Part shown: positions 8,180 through 16,467 of the stretch, piece by piece
Layout: each line of letters begins with the position of its first letter
Numbering within the stretch: position 1 is the first letter of the stretch
Assembly (NCBI GenBank): GCA_024683935.1
Contig: JAIKXV010000012.1
Coordinates: forward strand, 1 to 64,000
From: Lachnospiraceae bacterium
Lineage (GTDB): Bacteria > Bacillota_A > Clostridia > Lachnospirales > Lachnospiraceae
Direction of reading: 5' to 3'
DNA: 64,000 bases
Program-made: the position numbers and the translations under genes
The notes under the pieces: generated by a model
Seen by the model: the letters and a program-made list of their open reading frames with translations, nothing else
Database searches by the model: none
Told to the model about the DNA's origin: nothing

Positions 8180-9379
8180 TTACCCCGGCTTTACCTCAAC
8201 GATCTCATCCGATGCATATGCCTTTTCCAGCAGCTCATCTATCACTTCGTCGAGCCTTGTTTCGGAGTTCTTTATAATATTCAGATTCGGCTTGGTCACC
8301 GGGTGCTTTGCCACAAAGATGGTGCAGCAGTCCTCATAAGGAAGTATGGAAATATCTGCCGTTCCTATCTCCTCCGCCTTATCGATTATGTCCTGCTTAT
8401 CAAAGCCGATAAGGGGCCTGAATACGGGGAAGTCAGCTGCTTCATCCGTAGTAAAGAGGCTTTTTAAGGTCTGGCTCGCCACCTGTCCGATGGACTCGCC
8501 CGTAACCAGTCCGAAACAATCCTTTGTTTCCCTTGCTATATGTTCTGCGATCCTCATCATGTACCGCCTCATGATTATCGTAAGTTCGTCATGAGGACAT
8601 TTCTCATAGATCGCCATCTGTATTTCCGTGAAGTTTATGATATGGAGCCTTATGGTTCCGGTGTATGCGGAAATCACCTTTGCGAGGTCAATGACCTTCT
8701 GCTTTGCCCTTTCCGAAGTATAGGGCGGTGCGTTGAAGTAGACCGCATCCAGGTACACTCCCCTTCTGGATACCATGTATCCGGCTACCGGCGAATCAAA
8801 TCCTCCGGAGAGGAGCAGCAGGGCTTTCCCGTTGGTTCCGAGGGGCAGACCGCCCACGCCCTTTATTATCTTTGAATACATGAATACCTGTTCCCGGAGT
8901 TCTATATGCAGCCACACCTCGGGATTATGGACATCCACCTTCATCTCCGGATAGGCGTCAAGGAGCGCTTCTCCCACCTCCGCATCCACTTCCATGGAGG
9001 TCAGGGGGTAGGTCTTGTTGGCTCTCCTGGTATCCACCTTGAAGGTGAAGTGCCTGTCCTCATAGTTTTCGCCCACAAATTTTACCGCGGCTTCCCTTAT
9101 CCCCTCTATGCTCTTGTCCTGCACATGGGTCACGGGGCAGATCCCTACGACTCCGAATATCTTTTTCAATTCCTCTACGACATCTTCGTAAACGTAGTTT
9201 CCGCGGGCTTCGCAGTATATCCGTCCGTTTATCCTCGATACCTCAAAGTCCGCTCCCGTTCTCCATAAATGGACCTTCACCTGTTTTTCGAGAGCTTCCT
9301 CGAAGATATGGCGGTTCTTTCCCTTAACCCCTATCTCTGCATATTTTAATAAAAATGCCTGAAATCTGTTATCTCCCAT
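8180..9379 (-). CDS. thiI: tRNA 4-thiouridine synthetase ThiI
   Basis: ThiI adenylates U8 of tRNA and transfers persulfide sulfur to form 4-thiouridine, the near-UV sensor base; in some bacteria it also serves thiamine thiazole synthesis. The 399-residue protein has an N-terminal ferredoxin-like region, a THUMP domain (about 60-165) and the PP-loop SGGFDSPVAGYM near residue 185. It has no C-terminal rhodanese domain, as usual in Bacillota, where a dedicated cysteine desulfurase delivers sulfur directly. That partner is the adjacent upstream gene: the two overlap by one base (TAATG), so they are translationally coupled. Function is close to certain. Confidence 0.93.
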   Translation of the reverse strand: MGDNRFQAFLLKYAEIGVKGKNRHIFEEALEKQVKVHLWRTGADFEVSRINGRIYCEARGNYVYEDVVEELKKIFGVVGICPVTHVQDKSIEGIREAAVKFVGENYEDRHFTFKVDTRRANKTYPLTSMEVDAEVGEALLDAYPEMKVDVHNPEVWLHIELREQVFMYSKIIKGVGGLPLGTNGKALLLLSGGFDSPVAGYMVSRRGVYLDAVYFNAPPYTSERAKQKVIDLAKVISAYTGTIRLHIINFTEIQMAIYEKCPHDELTIIMRRYMMRIAEHIARETKDCFGLVTGESIGQVASQTLKSLFTTDEAADFPVFRPLIGFDKQDIIDKAEEIGTADISILPYEDCCTIFVAKHPVTKPNLNIIKNSETRLDEVIDELLEKAYASDEIVEVKPG

Positions 9380-10530
9380 TATCTTCTCTTAAACCTCCTG
9401 AGTTCGGGGATCACCTCAAAAAGACTGTCTGCTGCGTATGTCAGTTCTTCCTTCGTGGTATGCCTGTTAAAGGAAAAACGGATCGTTTCCTCCGCCTCGC
9501 TCTCTGTAAGTCCCATGGCCACCAGCGTCGGGGAAATGTGCTTTTTATGACTGGAACATGCCGATCCCGCAGACACATATACGCCCCTTTCCTCTAGGGC
9601 GTGGAGCAGCACCTCTGCCCTGACGCCTTTAACCGTAAGGGATACGATGTACGGCGAAACCCTCTCCCCTGCGTTGATCTTTATATCCGGAAGCTTCCGC
9701 AGCTCTGAAGTGAAATAATCCCTTAATTCCTTCATGCGGTCAAAATTCCCTTCAAGGTCCTCATACATAAGGGAGGCTGCCTTTCCGAAGCCTGCTATGC
9801 CCGGTACGTTTATCGTGCCGGATCTCATGCCGTTCTGCTGGCCTCCGCCGTATACAAGGGGCGGAATATGGCCTGCCTTGTCTGAAACATAGAGCAGCCC
9901 GACTCCCTTGGGTCCGTGTATCTTATGGGCGCTTACACTTAAAAGGTCAATCCCGGCTTTTCTGGTATCCGTTTTTATCTTTCCGAAGCCCTGGATATCG
10001 TCCACATGGAAAAAGCACTCCGGACTTTTTTCCTTAACAAGCGCTCCCGCTTCCTCCACGGGCTGGATCGCGCCGGTCTCGTTATTTACGTGCATCAGGG
10101 ACAGCAGCACCGTGTCGGGTCTCAGCTTTTCCCTTAGTTCATCAAGGTTTATCACGCCTTCGCTGTCAACGGATATCCTGTCTACTTCCCAGCCTCTTTT
10201 TTCCAGTACATTAAAGGGCTCGGATACGGAAGAATGCTCGACTGCCGAGGTTATGATGTGCTTTCCCCTCGCTTCCTTAAAAAGCGCCGTGCCGAAGATC
10301 GCCGTATTATTGCTCTCTGTTCCGCCCGAGGTGAAGATCACGTTTTTTCTCTTCCACTTCAGCTGTCCGGAAAACACGTTCAGTGCTTCATTCACATACT
10401 GCTCTGCCTTGTATCCGATTTTATGTAAACTTGATGGATTTCCGTAGTCTTCGGTAAATATCTTACTCATAAGCTCCACAGCCTCCGGATCAACCCGGGT
10501 TGTGGCCGCATTATCAAGGTAAACCTGCAT
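9379..10530 (-). CDS. Cysteine desulfurase, NifS/IscS-like partner of ThiI
   Basis: This PLP enzyme converts cysteine to alanine and holds the sulfur as a persulfide for transfer. The 383 residues show the aminotransferase class V pattern: TSGGTESNN (about 68-76), the cofactor lysine in SAHKIHGPKG, and the active-site cysteine in SAGSACSSHKK near the C-terminus. It directly precedes and overlaps thiI, the arrangement known for B. subtilis NifZ-ThiI, so tRNA 4-thiouridine is its likely main job; iron-sulfur supply cannot be excluded. The start codon at 10530 follows rsmE by 18 nt, which places it in the mtaB-prmA-rsmE transcript. Confidence 0.9.
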   Translation of the reverse strand: MQVYLDNAATTRVDPEAVELMSKIFTEDYGNPSSLHKIGYKAEQYVNEALNVFSGQLKWKRKNVIFTSGGTESNNTAIFGTALFKEARGKHIITSAVEHSSVSEPFNVLEKRGWEVDRISVDSEGVINLDELREKLRPDTVLLSLMHVNNETGAIQPVEEAGALVKEKSPECFFHVDDIQGFGKIKTDTRKAGIDLLSVSAHKIHGPKGVGLLYVSDKAGHIPPLVYGGGQQNGMRSGTINVPGIAGFGKAASLMYEDLEGNFDRMKELRDYFTSELRKLPDIKINAGERVSPYIVSLTVKGVRAEVLLHALEERGVYVSAGSACSSHKKHISPTLVAMGLTESEAEETIRFSFNRHTTKEELTYAADSLFEVIPELRRFKRR

Positions 10531-10548
10531 TAATATGCTATGTCCTTT

Positions 10549-11286
10549 CTACTCAAAAAAATACACCAGCCAGGACAGCACCACCAGTGCCGCCGTCTCC
10601 GTGCGGAGTATCCTTTTCCCCAGCGTTACCGGCTCCGCTCCCTTTTCTCGGGCAAGCCGGATCTCATTATCGGAAAAGCCCCCTTCCGGTCCTATAAATA
10701 CCGCGATCCTGCTTCCTTTTTCGATCCCCGATATTATATCACGGGTTTTATCAAAATCCTCCGCAAGCTCGTAGGGGATCAGAATATGCTCATAATCTCC
10801 GCAGGATATGAGCGCTTCTTCCATAGTCATTATTTGCCTGACTTCAGGAATTATGGCTCTTTTACTCTGCTTTGCCGCAGCCTCTGCCTTGCCCTGCCAG
10901 TGCTCCCGCCTTTTGGCCGCCTTTTTCTCATCCAGTCTGACAACCGAGCGCTCCGTATTAACCGGCACTATCTCCGAGACCCCAAGCTCCGTGCACTTTT
11001 CAATGATATAATCCATCTTGTCCGACTTCGGCAGACCCTGGAACAGGGTGACTGAAACCGGCAGCTCCACATCGGCTTCTTTAATAAAGTCCAGCTTTAA
11101 TAACACCTCTGTATCCGTGAAGGAATCAATATGGCATCTGTATTCCTTTTTTGATATCCCGTCGGAAACGCTGACGACCTCTCCGGACTTCATCCGCAAA
11201 ACATTCTTTATATGGTTATAGTCCGGCCCGGTGATACAGATATCATGACCGGAAATCCGGGAGGGTTCAACGAAGAACTGATACAT
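10549..11286 (-). CDS. rsmE: 16S rRNA (uracil-1498-N3)-methyltransferase RsmE
   Basis: RsmE methylates N3 of U1498 in helix 44 of 16S rRNA in the assembled 30S subunit, using S-adenosylmethionine. The 245-residue protein has the N-terminal PUA-like part (HIKNVLRMKSGE) and the SPOUT knot with IAVFIGPEGGFSDNE and LGKRILRTETA, both diagnostic of RsmE. It overlaps the 3' end of prmA by 20 nt, a gene pair conserved across Bacillota, and is followed by the cysteine desulfurase. Confidence 0.93.
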   Translation of the reverse strand: MYQFFVEPSRISGHDICITGPDYNHIKNVLRMKSGEVVSVSDGISKKEYRCHIDSFTDTEVLLKLDFIKEADVELPVSVTLFQGLPKSDKMDYIIEKCTELGVSEIVPVNTERSVVRLDEKKAAKRREHWQGKAEAAAKQSKRAIIPEVRQIMTMEEALISCGDYEHILIPYELAEDFDKTRDIISGIEKGSRIAVFIGPEGGFSDNEIRLAREKGAEPVTLGKRILRTETAALVVLSWLVYFFE

Positions 11287-12238
11287 AGCTTACCCACTCT
11301 CCGTCATGATTTTCTTCCAGTATCTCAAAGTCATTGAAGGTGAGATTCTTTTTCATCTCCTCCGCCTTGTAATCGATTATCCCGCTTGTGATATATATTC
11401 CGCCGGGTTTCAGCATTTCAGGTATATAGTCCGTGAGCGGTATCAGCACGTTCGGAAGGATATTTGCCACTATGAGGTCATAGGAAAATCCCACATGATC
11501 CCGGGCGTTCTGGTCATCTATGATATTTCCGATCAGCAGGTGATAGTCGGCGTCGCTCAAACCGTTCTTTTCAAAATTATCGTGTACCGCAGGCACCGCT
11601 CCCTCGTCAATATCGGTACCTATCCCGTAAACCGCACCGAACTTGAAGGCCAGCAGCGACAGTATCCCGCTGCCGGCTCCCACATCCAGGAACCTGCATC
11701 CCGGCTTCACATACTTTTCCATGGCCCTGATGCAGAGCCTGGTGCTCTCATGGGCGCCGGTGCCGAAGGCCGTGCCCGGATCTATATTTATGACATAGTC
11801 CTGCTCCGGCTTTTTATCCACCTTCTCCATTTCCCAGGAGGGGATAAAGAGGGCACTCTTTCCGTCCTCAAAATCTATTACAAAGCTCTTGAAAAACTCC
11901 TTCCAGTTATTGAGCCAGTCCTTGTCCTCGGTTTCCGATACGGAGATACCGCCATCGCCAATATTCATGCGGCTCTCCAAATCCCGGAGCATTTCGCTCA
12001 CATCACTTAAGATGCTGTCCCTGTTTTTTGACTCTTCAATGAAAAAGGAAACAAAGGCGTCATCTCCTTCTATGTTATTTTCCGGGAGCACATCATAAAA
12101 GGTTCCGTTTTCCCTGATGTCATCGGGAAGGGATGCATCCTCTATCACAACGCCCTCCACATCCAGATCGGTAAGGAGTGCCGCGATTATATCTTCTGCA
12201 TCTTTCACTGATTTTATAGTGTAGCGTATGTATTTCAT
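11267..12238 (-). CDS. prmA: Ribosomal protein L11 methyltransferase PrmA
   Basis: PrmA trimethylates lysines and the N-terminus of ribosomal protein L11. The 323-residue protein has a small N-terminal substrate-recognition domain and a Rossmann methyltransferase core with motif I FLDVGAGSGILSL (around residues 180-192) and the DLIVANILPNVL catalytic loop (N-I/P-L-P type). TGAHESTRLC upstream of motif I is characteristic of PrmA. It lies between mtaB and rsmE in one transcript. Confidence 0.93.
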   Translation of the reverse strand: MKYIRYTIKSVKDAEDIIAALLTDLDVEGVVIEDASLPDDIRENGTFYDVLPENNIEGDDAFVSFFIEESKNRDSILSDVSEMLRDLESRMNIGDGGISVSETEDKDWLNNWKEFFKSFVIDFEDGKSALFIPSWEMEKVDKKPEQDYVINIDPGTAFGTGAHESTRLCIRAMEKYVKPGCRFLDVGAGSGILSLLAFKFGAVYGIGTDIDEGAVPAVHDNFEKNGLSDADYHLLIGNIIDDQNARDHVGFSYDLIVANILPNVLIPLTDYIPEMLKPGGIYITSGIIDYKAEEMKKNLTFNDFEILEENHDGEWVSYVSVLR

Positions 12239-12253
12239 TTATCTGCCTTTCCT

Positions 12254-13567
12254 TTAACTGTCATTTCCTGCGAAGCAAAGAATTTTCTCCTTATCCCGTC
12301 CGCTTATCCGTCCCTTCAGTATCGTCCCCGGCTCTACTGTGTCCCCCAAATATTTTACACGGATATACTCCCTTGTATAGCCCGAGTTTTCCTCTTCGAA
12401 AAGCACCTCCGCCTCCCTTCCGATCCAGCGTTCTTCGTACTCTTCCCGGTTTTTCTTATCCAGCTCCTTCAGGATCTCCAGCCTGTCGTGCTTTACCTTC
12501 CGGCTCAGCTGCCCGTCCATCCTGTCCGCATTCGTCCCCTTTCTTCTTGAATAGGGGAAGATATGGGTTTCGTAAAAGCTGATCTTATTCAGAAATTCCC
12601 GGGTTTCCTCAAATTCCTTTTCCGTTTCCCCGGGAAAGCCCACGATCACATCCGTAGTCATGGCCGGATCGTTAAAAAACTTCCGCAGTCTCTCCACGGA
12701 TTCCTCATACTCTTTTACGGTATAATGCCGGTTCATCCTTTTTAATACCGTATCGCATCCGCTCTGAAGAGAGAGGTGGAAATGCGGGCAGAGGGATCCG
12801 ATCTTCGAAAGCTCCTCCGCAAATTCATCCGTAACGATCCGGGGTTCCAGAGAACCAAGCCGTATCCTTTTTACTCCGGGCAGACTGTCTGTCTCTTTGA
12901 TAAGCTTCAGCAGATCCTCATTCTCATCCGGTCGGTCTTTGCCGTATGATGACAGATGGATGCCGGTCAGCACGAACTCGCGATAACCCTCCTCTGTCAA
13001 AGCGATGATCTCGGATATTACATCCCCGATGCTCCGGCTCCGGATCCTGCCTCTCGCATAAGGGATTATACAATAAGAACAGAACATATTGCATCCGTCC
13101 TGAACCTTCAGGAATTTTCTGGTGTAGATCCCCTCTCCCGAGATATGATGGATATCTTCGGAATTTCTGATATTGGTACCGTTTGTTTCCGCAGATCCTT
13201 CAGCCTCCTCTTTCGAATGGCTCTCTTCCCAGGCGCGCAAATACTCGATGATATTATCCTTTTCCGCGTTCGGGAGTGCCATATCAATATCGTCGAGACA
13301 GACCTCTTCTTTTCCGTGGGTATCCACATAGCAGCCCACAGCCACGACCACTCCGCCGGGATTGATCTTCTTCGCCCGGTGCAGCATCTGTCTCGATTTC
13401 CTGTCGGCGATATTCGTTACAGAGCAGGTATTTACTATATAATAATCCGCCTTTTCATCGAAGGAAACAACGGTAAATCCCCCGGATATCAGCTTATCCG
13501 CCATTCTTTCCATTTCATAGGCGTTCACCTTACAGCCCAGATTGTGAAGCGCAACAGTTTTTTTCAC
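12254..13567 (-). CDS. mtaB: tRNA t6A37 methylthiotransferase MtaB
   Basis: MtaB converts t6A37 to ms2t6A37 in ANN-decoding tRNAs with two [4Fe-4S] clusters and S-adenosylmethionine. The 437-residue protein has the UPF0004 domain with three cluster cysteines (LGCKVNAYE, NTCSVTN, VGCY), the radical SAM motif CNMFCSYC (about residues 157-164), and a C-terminal TRAM domain (about 375-437). It is the first gene of the mtaB-prmA-rsmE-desulfurase-thiI-MATE run; its start lies about 100 nt from the divergent HPr-like gene, so the promoter must be in 13568-13669. Confidence 0.93.
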   Translation of the reverse strand: MKKTVALHNLGCKVNAYEMERMADKLISGGFTVVSFDEKADYYIVNTCSVTNIADRKSRQMLHRAKKINPGGVVVAVGCYVDTHGKEEVCLDDIDMALPNAEKDNIIEYLRAWEESHSKEEAEGSAETNGTNIRNSEDIHHISGEGIYTRKFLKVQDGCNMFCSYCIIPYARGRIRSRSIGDVISEIIALTEEGYREFVLTGIHLSSYGKDRPDENEDLLKLIKETDSLPGVKRIRLGSLEPRIVTDEFAEELSKIGSLCPHFHLSLQSGCDTVLKRMNRHYTVKEYEESVERLRKFFNDPAMTTDVIVGFPGETEKEFEETREFLNKISFYETHIFPYSRRKGTNADRMDGQLSRKVKHDRLEILKELDKKNREEYEERWIGREAEVLFEEENSGYTREYIRVKYLGDTVEPGTILKGRISGRDKEKILCFAGNDS

Positions 13568-13601
13568 GTAAAACTCCCGTTTTTTTCGTTATGTTTGATA
13601 G

Positions 13602-13630
13602 TTGACTTTATGCAGTACAAAGGATAATAT
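13602..13630 (+). promoter_or_regulatory. Strong sigma-A promoter of the HPr-like gene
   Basis: TTGACT at 13602-13607 and TAATAT at 13625-13630 are separated by exactly 17 nt. The predicted start of transcription is about 30 nt before the ATG at 13670, with AGGAGG at 13654-13659 between them. Together with the hairpin after the gene this defines a complete monocistronic unit. Confidence 0.75.
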
Positions 13631-13669
13631 TATTTTCTGAAAAGCATACTGATCAGGAGGTAAATCTAA

Positions 13670-13900
13670 ATGAAAACAGTTAAAATTTCCCTGAATTCCA
13701 TCGATAAGGTTAAATCCTTCGTTAATGAGATCACAAAATTCGATTATGATTTCGATCTTGTATCAGGCAGATATGTTATTGATGCAAAGTCTATCATGGG
13801 TATATTCAGCCTTGACCTTTCAAAGCCCATCGACCTCAATATACATGCAGAGGAAAATGTTGATGAGGTATTAAAGGTTCTCAATCCTTATATCGTCTGA
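13670..13900 (+). CDS. HPr-fold protein lacking the phosphorylatable histidine
   Basis: This 76-residue protein matches the HPr/Crh fold of the sugar phosphotransferase system: the regulatory-serine segment DAKSIMGIFSLDL (S41, equivalent to HPr Ser46) is well kept. The first part has no GLHARPA motif; SIDKVKSFVNEI occupies that place, so there is no His15 and it cannot carry phosphate from enzyme I. By analogy with Crh it could still be phosphorylated on serine by HprK (present at 40259-41191) and act in regulation, but that is inference. It is a stand-alone unit with a near-consensus promoter, AGGAGG and a strong terminator, suggesting high, separate expression. A different HPr-like protein sits at 36328-36594. 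Confidence 0.8.
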   Translation: MKTVKISLNSIDKVKSFVNEITKFDYDFDLVSGRYVIDAKSIMGIFSLDLSKPIDLNIHAEENVDEVLKVLNPYIV

Positions 13901-13933
13901 TACAGCACGTATTTTCATAAGGGATAATATCAG

Positions 13934-13962
13934 GCAGACACCGTTATGGTGTCTGCTTTTTT
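13934..13962 (+). terminator. Rho-independent terminator of the HPr-like gene
   Basis: A perfect 9-bp stem, GCAGACACC (13934-13942) with GGTGTCTGC (13948-13956), a 5-nt loop and six T. It lies 33 nt after the stop codon. Confidence 0.92.
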
Positions 13963-14052
13963 ATCTGCATAAAATGCAGTCTTTTCCCACATTATCATTG
14001 TCAGCCGGAAATGACAAGTGCGTTTTGCCAAAAGAAATGACAAAAGAGAGGA

Positions 14053-14090
14053 CAAAAGAATGGACCCGCCTCACTATGGAGACAGGTCCA
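14053..14090 (-). terminator. Probable terminator of flagellin 1
   Basis: On the minus strand TGGACC (14090-14085) pairs with GGTCCA (14066-14061), with further inner pairing around GAG/CTC, and is followed by TTCTTTT. It is 32 nt past the flagellin stop codon. The stem is less perfect than that of flagellin 2. The rest of 13963-14121 holds nothing I can identify. Confidence 0.6.
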
Positions 14091-14121
14091 ATGTATAAGT
14101 ATAAGTATGAATGTAAGCTTA

Positions 14122-15225
14122 TTACTGGAGAAGTGACAGAACTCCCTGGTTGCTCTGGTTAGCCTGTGCAAGCATTGACTGACCTGCCTGCTGAAGAATG
14201 TTATTCTTCGAGTAGGTAACCATTTCGGAAGCCATATCCGTATCGCGGATCTCGCTTTCTGCTGCGGTGGTGTTCTCTACTACGTTATCCAGGTTCTTGA
14301 TGGTGTGCTCAAGTCTGTTCTGAACTGCACCGAGTGCAGACCTTCTTGCAGATACCAGCTTGATAGCTGCTGAGATGTTGTCAATAGCTGCACGAGCTGT
14401 TGAGGTGGTCTTAACGCTGATGTAGCCGCCGCCCTTGATGTTGTTGTCAGCTGTTGCTGTAGTATTGTAATGGGGAGTGATCTTACCTTCTGCGTCAGGA
14501 GTGTTGCTTCCGGAAACTGCACCTATAGGAAGGATAGAACCAGCTCTAATGGTGTATGAATCTACAGCATTATCAGCTTTAATATCTGCTCCTGCAATCC
14601 TTACGATAGATCCCTGATCGTTAACACCATAATGGAAATTTGTAACGATTTCGTTATTGGTAACTTTGTCACTAACACCTACGCCTATAGCAGATGCAGT
14701 GATTGAATAAATATTAACCGCGATCCTGTTGTTAGCGAGGTTGTCTGCACCAACCTGAAGTGCGAATGAAAGACTTCCATTCCAGGCTGAAACTGATTTT
14801 CCGCCGCTGTTTCCGTTTAAGAGATAAGTCTCGTTGAATTTGGTTGTGGTTGCAACACGATCTATTTCTGTTGAGAGCTGCTTGATCTCGTTCTGAACGT
14901 CAGCCTTATCGGAAGATGACATTGTTCCGTTTGCAGCCTTAACTGCCAGTTCGTTCATTCTCTGAAGCATGTCGTGTACTTCTGTAAGTGCACCTTCTGC
15001 TGTCTGTACTGCGCTGATACCATCTTCAGCGTTGGTTGAAGCCTGTGTAAGACCTCTGATCTGCTTTCTCATCTTTTCACTGATGGAAAGTCCTGCTGCG
15101 TCATCTGCTGCACGGTTGATCTTGTAACCGGATGAAAGCTTCTCAGTTGACTTAGCCTGTGCGTCGGTTGTGATGCCGAGCATTCTGTTTGAGTTCATTG
15201 ACTGTAAATTGTGCTGTACTACCAT
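14122..15225 (-). CDS. fliC: Flagellin, copy 1
   Basis: Flagellin is the subunit of the flagellar filament. The 367-residue protein has the conserved N-terminal D0/D1 region (MVVQHNLQSMNSNRMLGI, then KLSSGYKINRAADDAAGLSISEKMR) and the C-terminal region ending QANQSNQGVLSLLQ. The central variable part is only about 120 residues. The segment LQRMNELAVKAAN and the downstream NEIKQLSTEIDRV keep the pattern seen in flagellins sensed by TLR5, although activity cannot be judged. It differs from copy 2 (18481-19584) at about 23 positions by eye, mostly in the variable part and a few near the ends. GGAGG stands before the ATG, a sigma-28-type promoter at 15307-15333, and a terminator-like hairpin downstream, so it is monocistronic. 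Confidence 0.95.
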   Translation of the reverse strand: MVVQHNLQSMNSNRMLGITTDAQAKSTEKLSSGYKINRAADDAAGLSISEKMRKQIRGLTQASTNAEDGISAVQTAEGALTEVHDMLQRMNELAVKAANGTMSSSDKADVQNEIKQLSTEIDRVATTTKFNETYLLNGNSGGKSVSAWNGSLSFALQVGADNLANNRIAVNIYSITASAIGVGVSDKVTNNEIVTNFHYGVNDQGSIVRIAGADIKADNAVDSYTIRAGSILPIGAVSGSNTPDAEGKITPHYNTTATADNNIKGGGYISVKTTSTARAAIDNISAAIKLVSARRSALGAVQNRLEHTIKNLDNVVENTTAAESEIRDTDMASEMVTYSKNNILQQAGQSMLAQANQSNQGVLSLLQ

Positions 15226-15306
15226 ATTAAACCTCCATGTGTAATAATTTAGTGAAACGGGAATCCATTCTGTTTTGAATTAATTCAATTTTGAATTACA
15301 CTCTTT

Positions 15307-15333
15307 ATATCGGACATTGTACGGATTCCTAAA
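15307..15333 (-). promoter_or_regulatory. Sigma-28 (FliA/SigD)-type promoter of flagellin 1
   Basis: On the minus strand TTTAGGAAT (15333-15325) is followed, about 8 nt later, by TGTCCGATAT (15316-15307). The CCGATAT part matches the flagellar sigma -10 consensus GCCGATAT, and the upstream block occupies the -35 place. The same two blocks at the same distance precede flagellin 2 (19742-19769), and sequence outside is less alike. Predicted leader length is about 75-80 nt. Confidence 0.65.
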
Positions 15334-15433
15334 CACCTATATTGTATGAATTTAAATACATTCCTGCCATTGTATGGATATGGATATTTTTCAACTACAT
15401 TCCGTTTTACCCTAAAATCGCAAGACTTGTGCA

Positions 15434-15462
15434 TTTACCGCCATAAAGTGTGATATTATATA
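15434..15462 (+). promoter_or_regulatory. Possible promoter of the GT11 gene
   Basis: TTTACC (15434-15439) and TATATA (15457-15462) are 17 nt apart, and AAAGGAG follows before ATG 15494. The match is modest, but the gene lies alone and divergent from flagellin 1, so a promoter is needed here. Confidence 0.35.
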
Positions 15463-15493
15463 GACAGTAAAGCAGTAAAGGAGACCAGACATC

Positions 15494-16378
15494 ATGAAGA
15501 TCATGTTCTTAAACGGCGGGCTTGCCAACCAGATGTTCCAATACACATTTTACAGATTCGGTCAGCTTAATAATCCGGGAGAAGACTGGTTCATGGACGA
15601 CTCGGTTTTCTTTGTGGATGATGTTCATAACGGATACGAACTGGAAAGGGTATTTGGACTTCACCCCAATCTCCTGAGTCAATATTTTGATGAGGATGTA
15701 TGGGAATATATGATAGAACTGAAAAAACAGGGAAAAAGCATACCCCAGACACTCCTTGAAAATGAGATCGATCTCCGGATGATAGCTGAATATGAAAACT
15801 GGAAAGAATGGAACCCCTTCGAAGGCAGACTGGATCAGTTGGATCAATCTTTCGAGGAATGGATGACCGGTATGGACGGGGATATCTATTTCAACGGCTA
15901 TGCCATTAATTCCACATACTTCAAAAGAATTGAATCCGTAATACGCTCAGAGTTTGTTTTTCCTGAAATTACGGAAGACCATAATCTCAGATATCTGGAA
16001 GAAATAGAAAAAACCAATTCCTGCGCCCTCCATGTCCGCAGAGGCGATTTTGTGGAACTTAATGTGGCCGCCTCCAACGAGGTATTTGAACAGCTGATAG
16101 ATGAGATGCTATCAAAAGAGCCTGATGGCACCTTCTTTGTTTTTTCCGATGACATCCCATACTGCAAGGAAAACCAGAAAGAAATGGGTCTTGAAAAACC
16201 GGATAAGGTTGTATTTATTGAGGGAAATACCGGAGAAAAGTCCTTCCGGGATATGCAGTTAATGAGTAAGTGCAGAAACCTGATGGTGGGAAACAGTTCT
16301 TTTTCATTTATGGCTTCGCTCTTAAATGAGCATCCAAAGACCACTCTTACTTTCAGAAAAGACCGGTATGGATTTTAA
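15494..16378 (+). CDS. GT11-type alpha-1,2-fucosyltransferase
   Basis: GT11 enzymes transfer L-fucose from GDP-fucose, usually in alpha-1,2 linkage to galactose. The 294-residue protein has the family motifs: GGLANQMFQY at residues 8-17 (motif I), HVRRGDF near 179-185 (the donor-binding H-x-R-R-x-D), VFSDD near 215-219, and the terminal MSKCRNLMVGNSSFSFMASLLN (C...NSSFS). No signal peptide or membrane segment, so it should act in the cytoplasm. It stands on the plus strand between two minus-strand flagellin genes, with manC 3.5 kb away supplying GDP-mannose, precursor of GDP-fucose. Flagellin, or a surface glycan, is the likely acceptor. AAAGGAG precedes the ATG by 9 nt. The actual linkage and acceptor are unknown. 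Confidence 0.82.
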   Translation: MKIMFLNGGLANQMFQYTFYRFGQLNNPGEDWFMDDSVFFVDDVHNGYELERVFGLHPNLLSQYFDEDVWEYMIELKKQGKSIPQTLLENEIDLRMIAEYENWKEWNPFEGRLDQLDQSFEEWMTGMDGDIYFNGYAINSTYFKRIESVIRSEFVFPEITEDHNLRYLEEIEKTNSCALHVRRGDFVELNVAASNEVFEQLIDEMLSKEPDGTFFVFSDDIPYCKENQKEMGLEKPDKVVFIEGNTGEKSFRDMQLMSKCRNLMVGNSSFSFMASLLNEHPKTTLTFRKDRYGF

Positions 16379-16467
16379 CTTATGACATTCTCTATTTCAA
16401 GACTGGATCAACGGACAAAAGTTCCATTCGACAGGAAATAGAAAAAGGAGAAGTGATCTATGGATGA
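16378..16467 (+). pseudogene. C-terminal remnant of an MNT-type nucleotidyltransferase
   Basis: Directly after the GT11 stop codon, one frame reads TYDILYFKTGSTDKSSIR followed by QEIEKGEVIYG and a TGA at 16465-16467. This is the typical end of a minimal nucleotidyltransferase (MNT), the antitoxin of HEPN/MNT pairs (Y-D-I-x-x-x, then I-x-x-E-I-E-x-x-G-x-x-I-Y). The stop overlaps the ATG of the HEPN gene (ATGGATGA), the usual coupling of intact pairs. The catalytic GSxxxGxxxxxSDxD part is missing because the GT11 gene ends where it should be. It is therefore only about 29 codons of relic. Confidence 0.6.

Noticed and set aside
12956..13627. 223-codon plus-strand frame opposite mtaB
   Set aside because: Shadow of mtaB; its end would also cover the mtaB promoter region.
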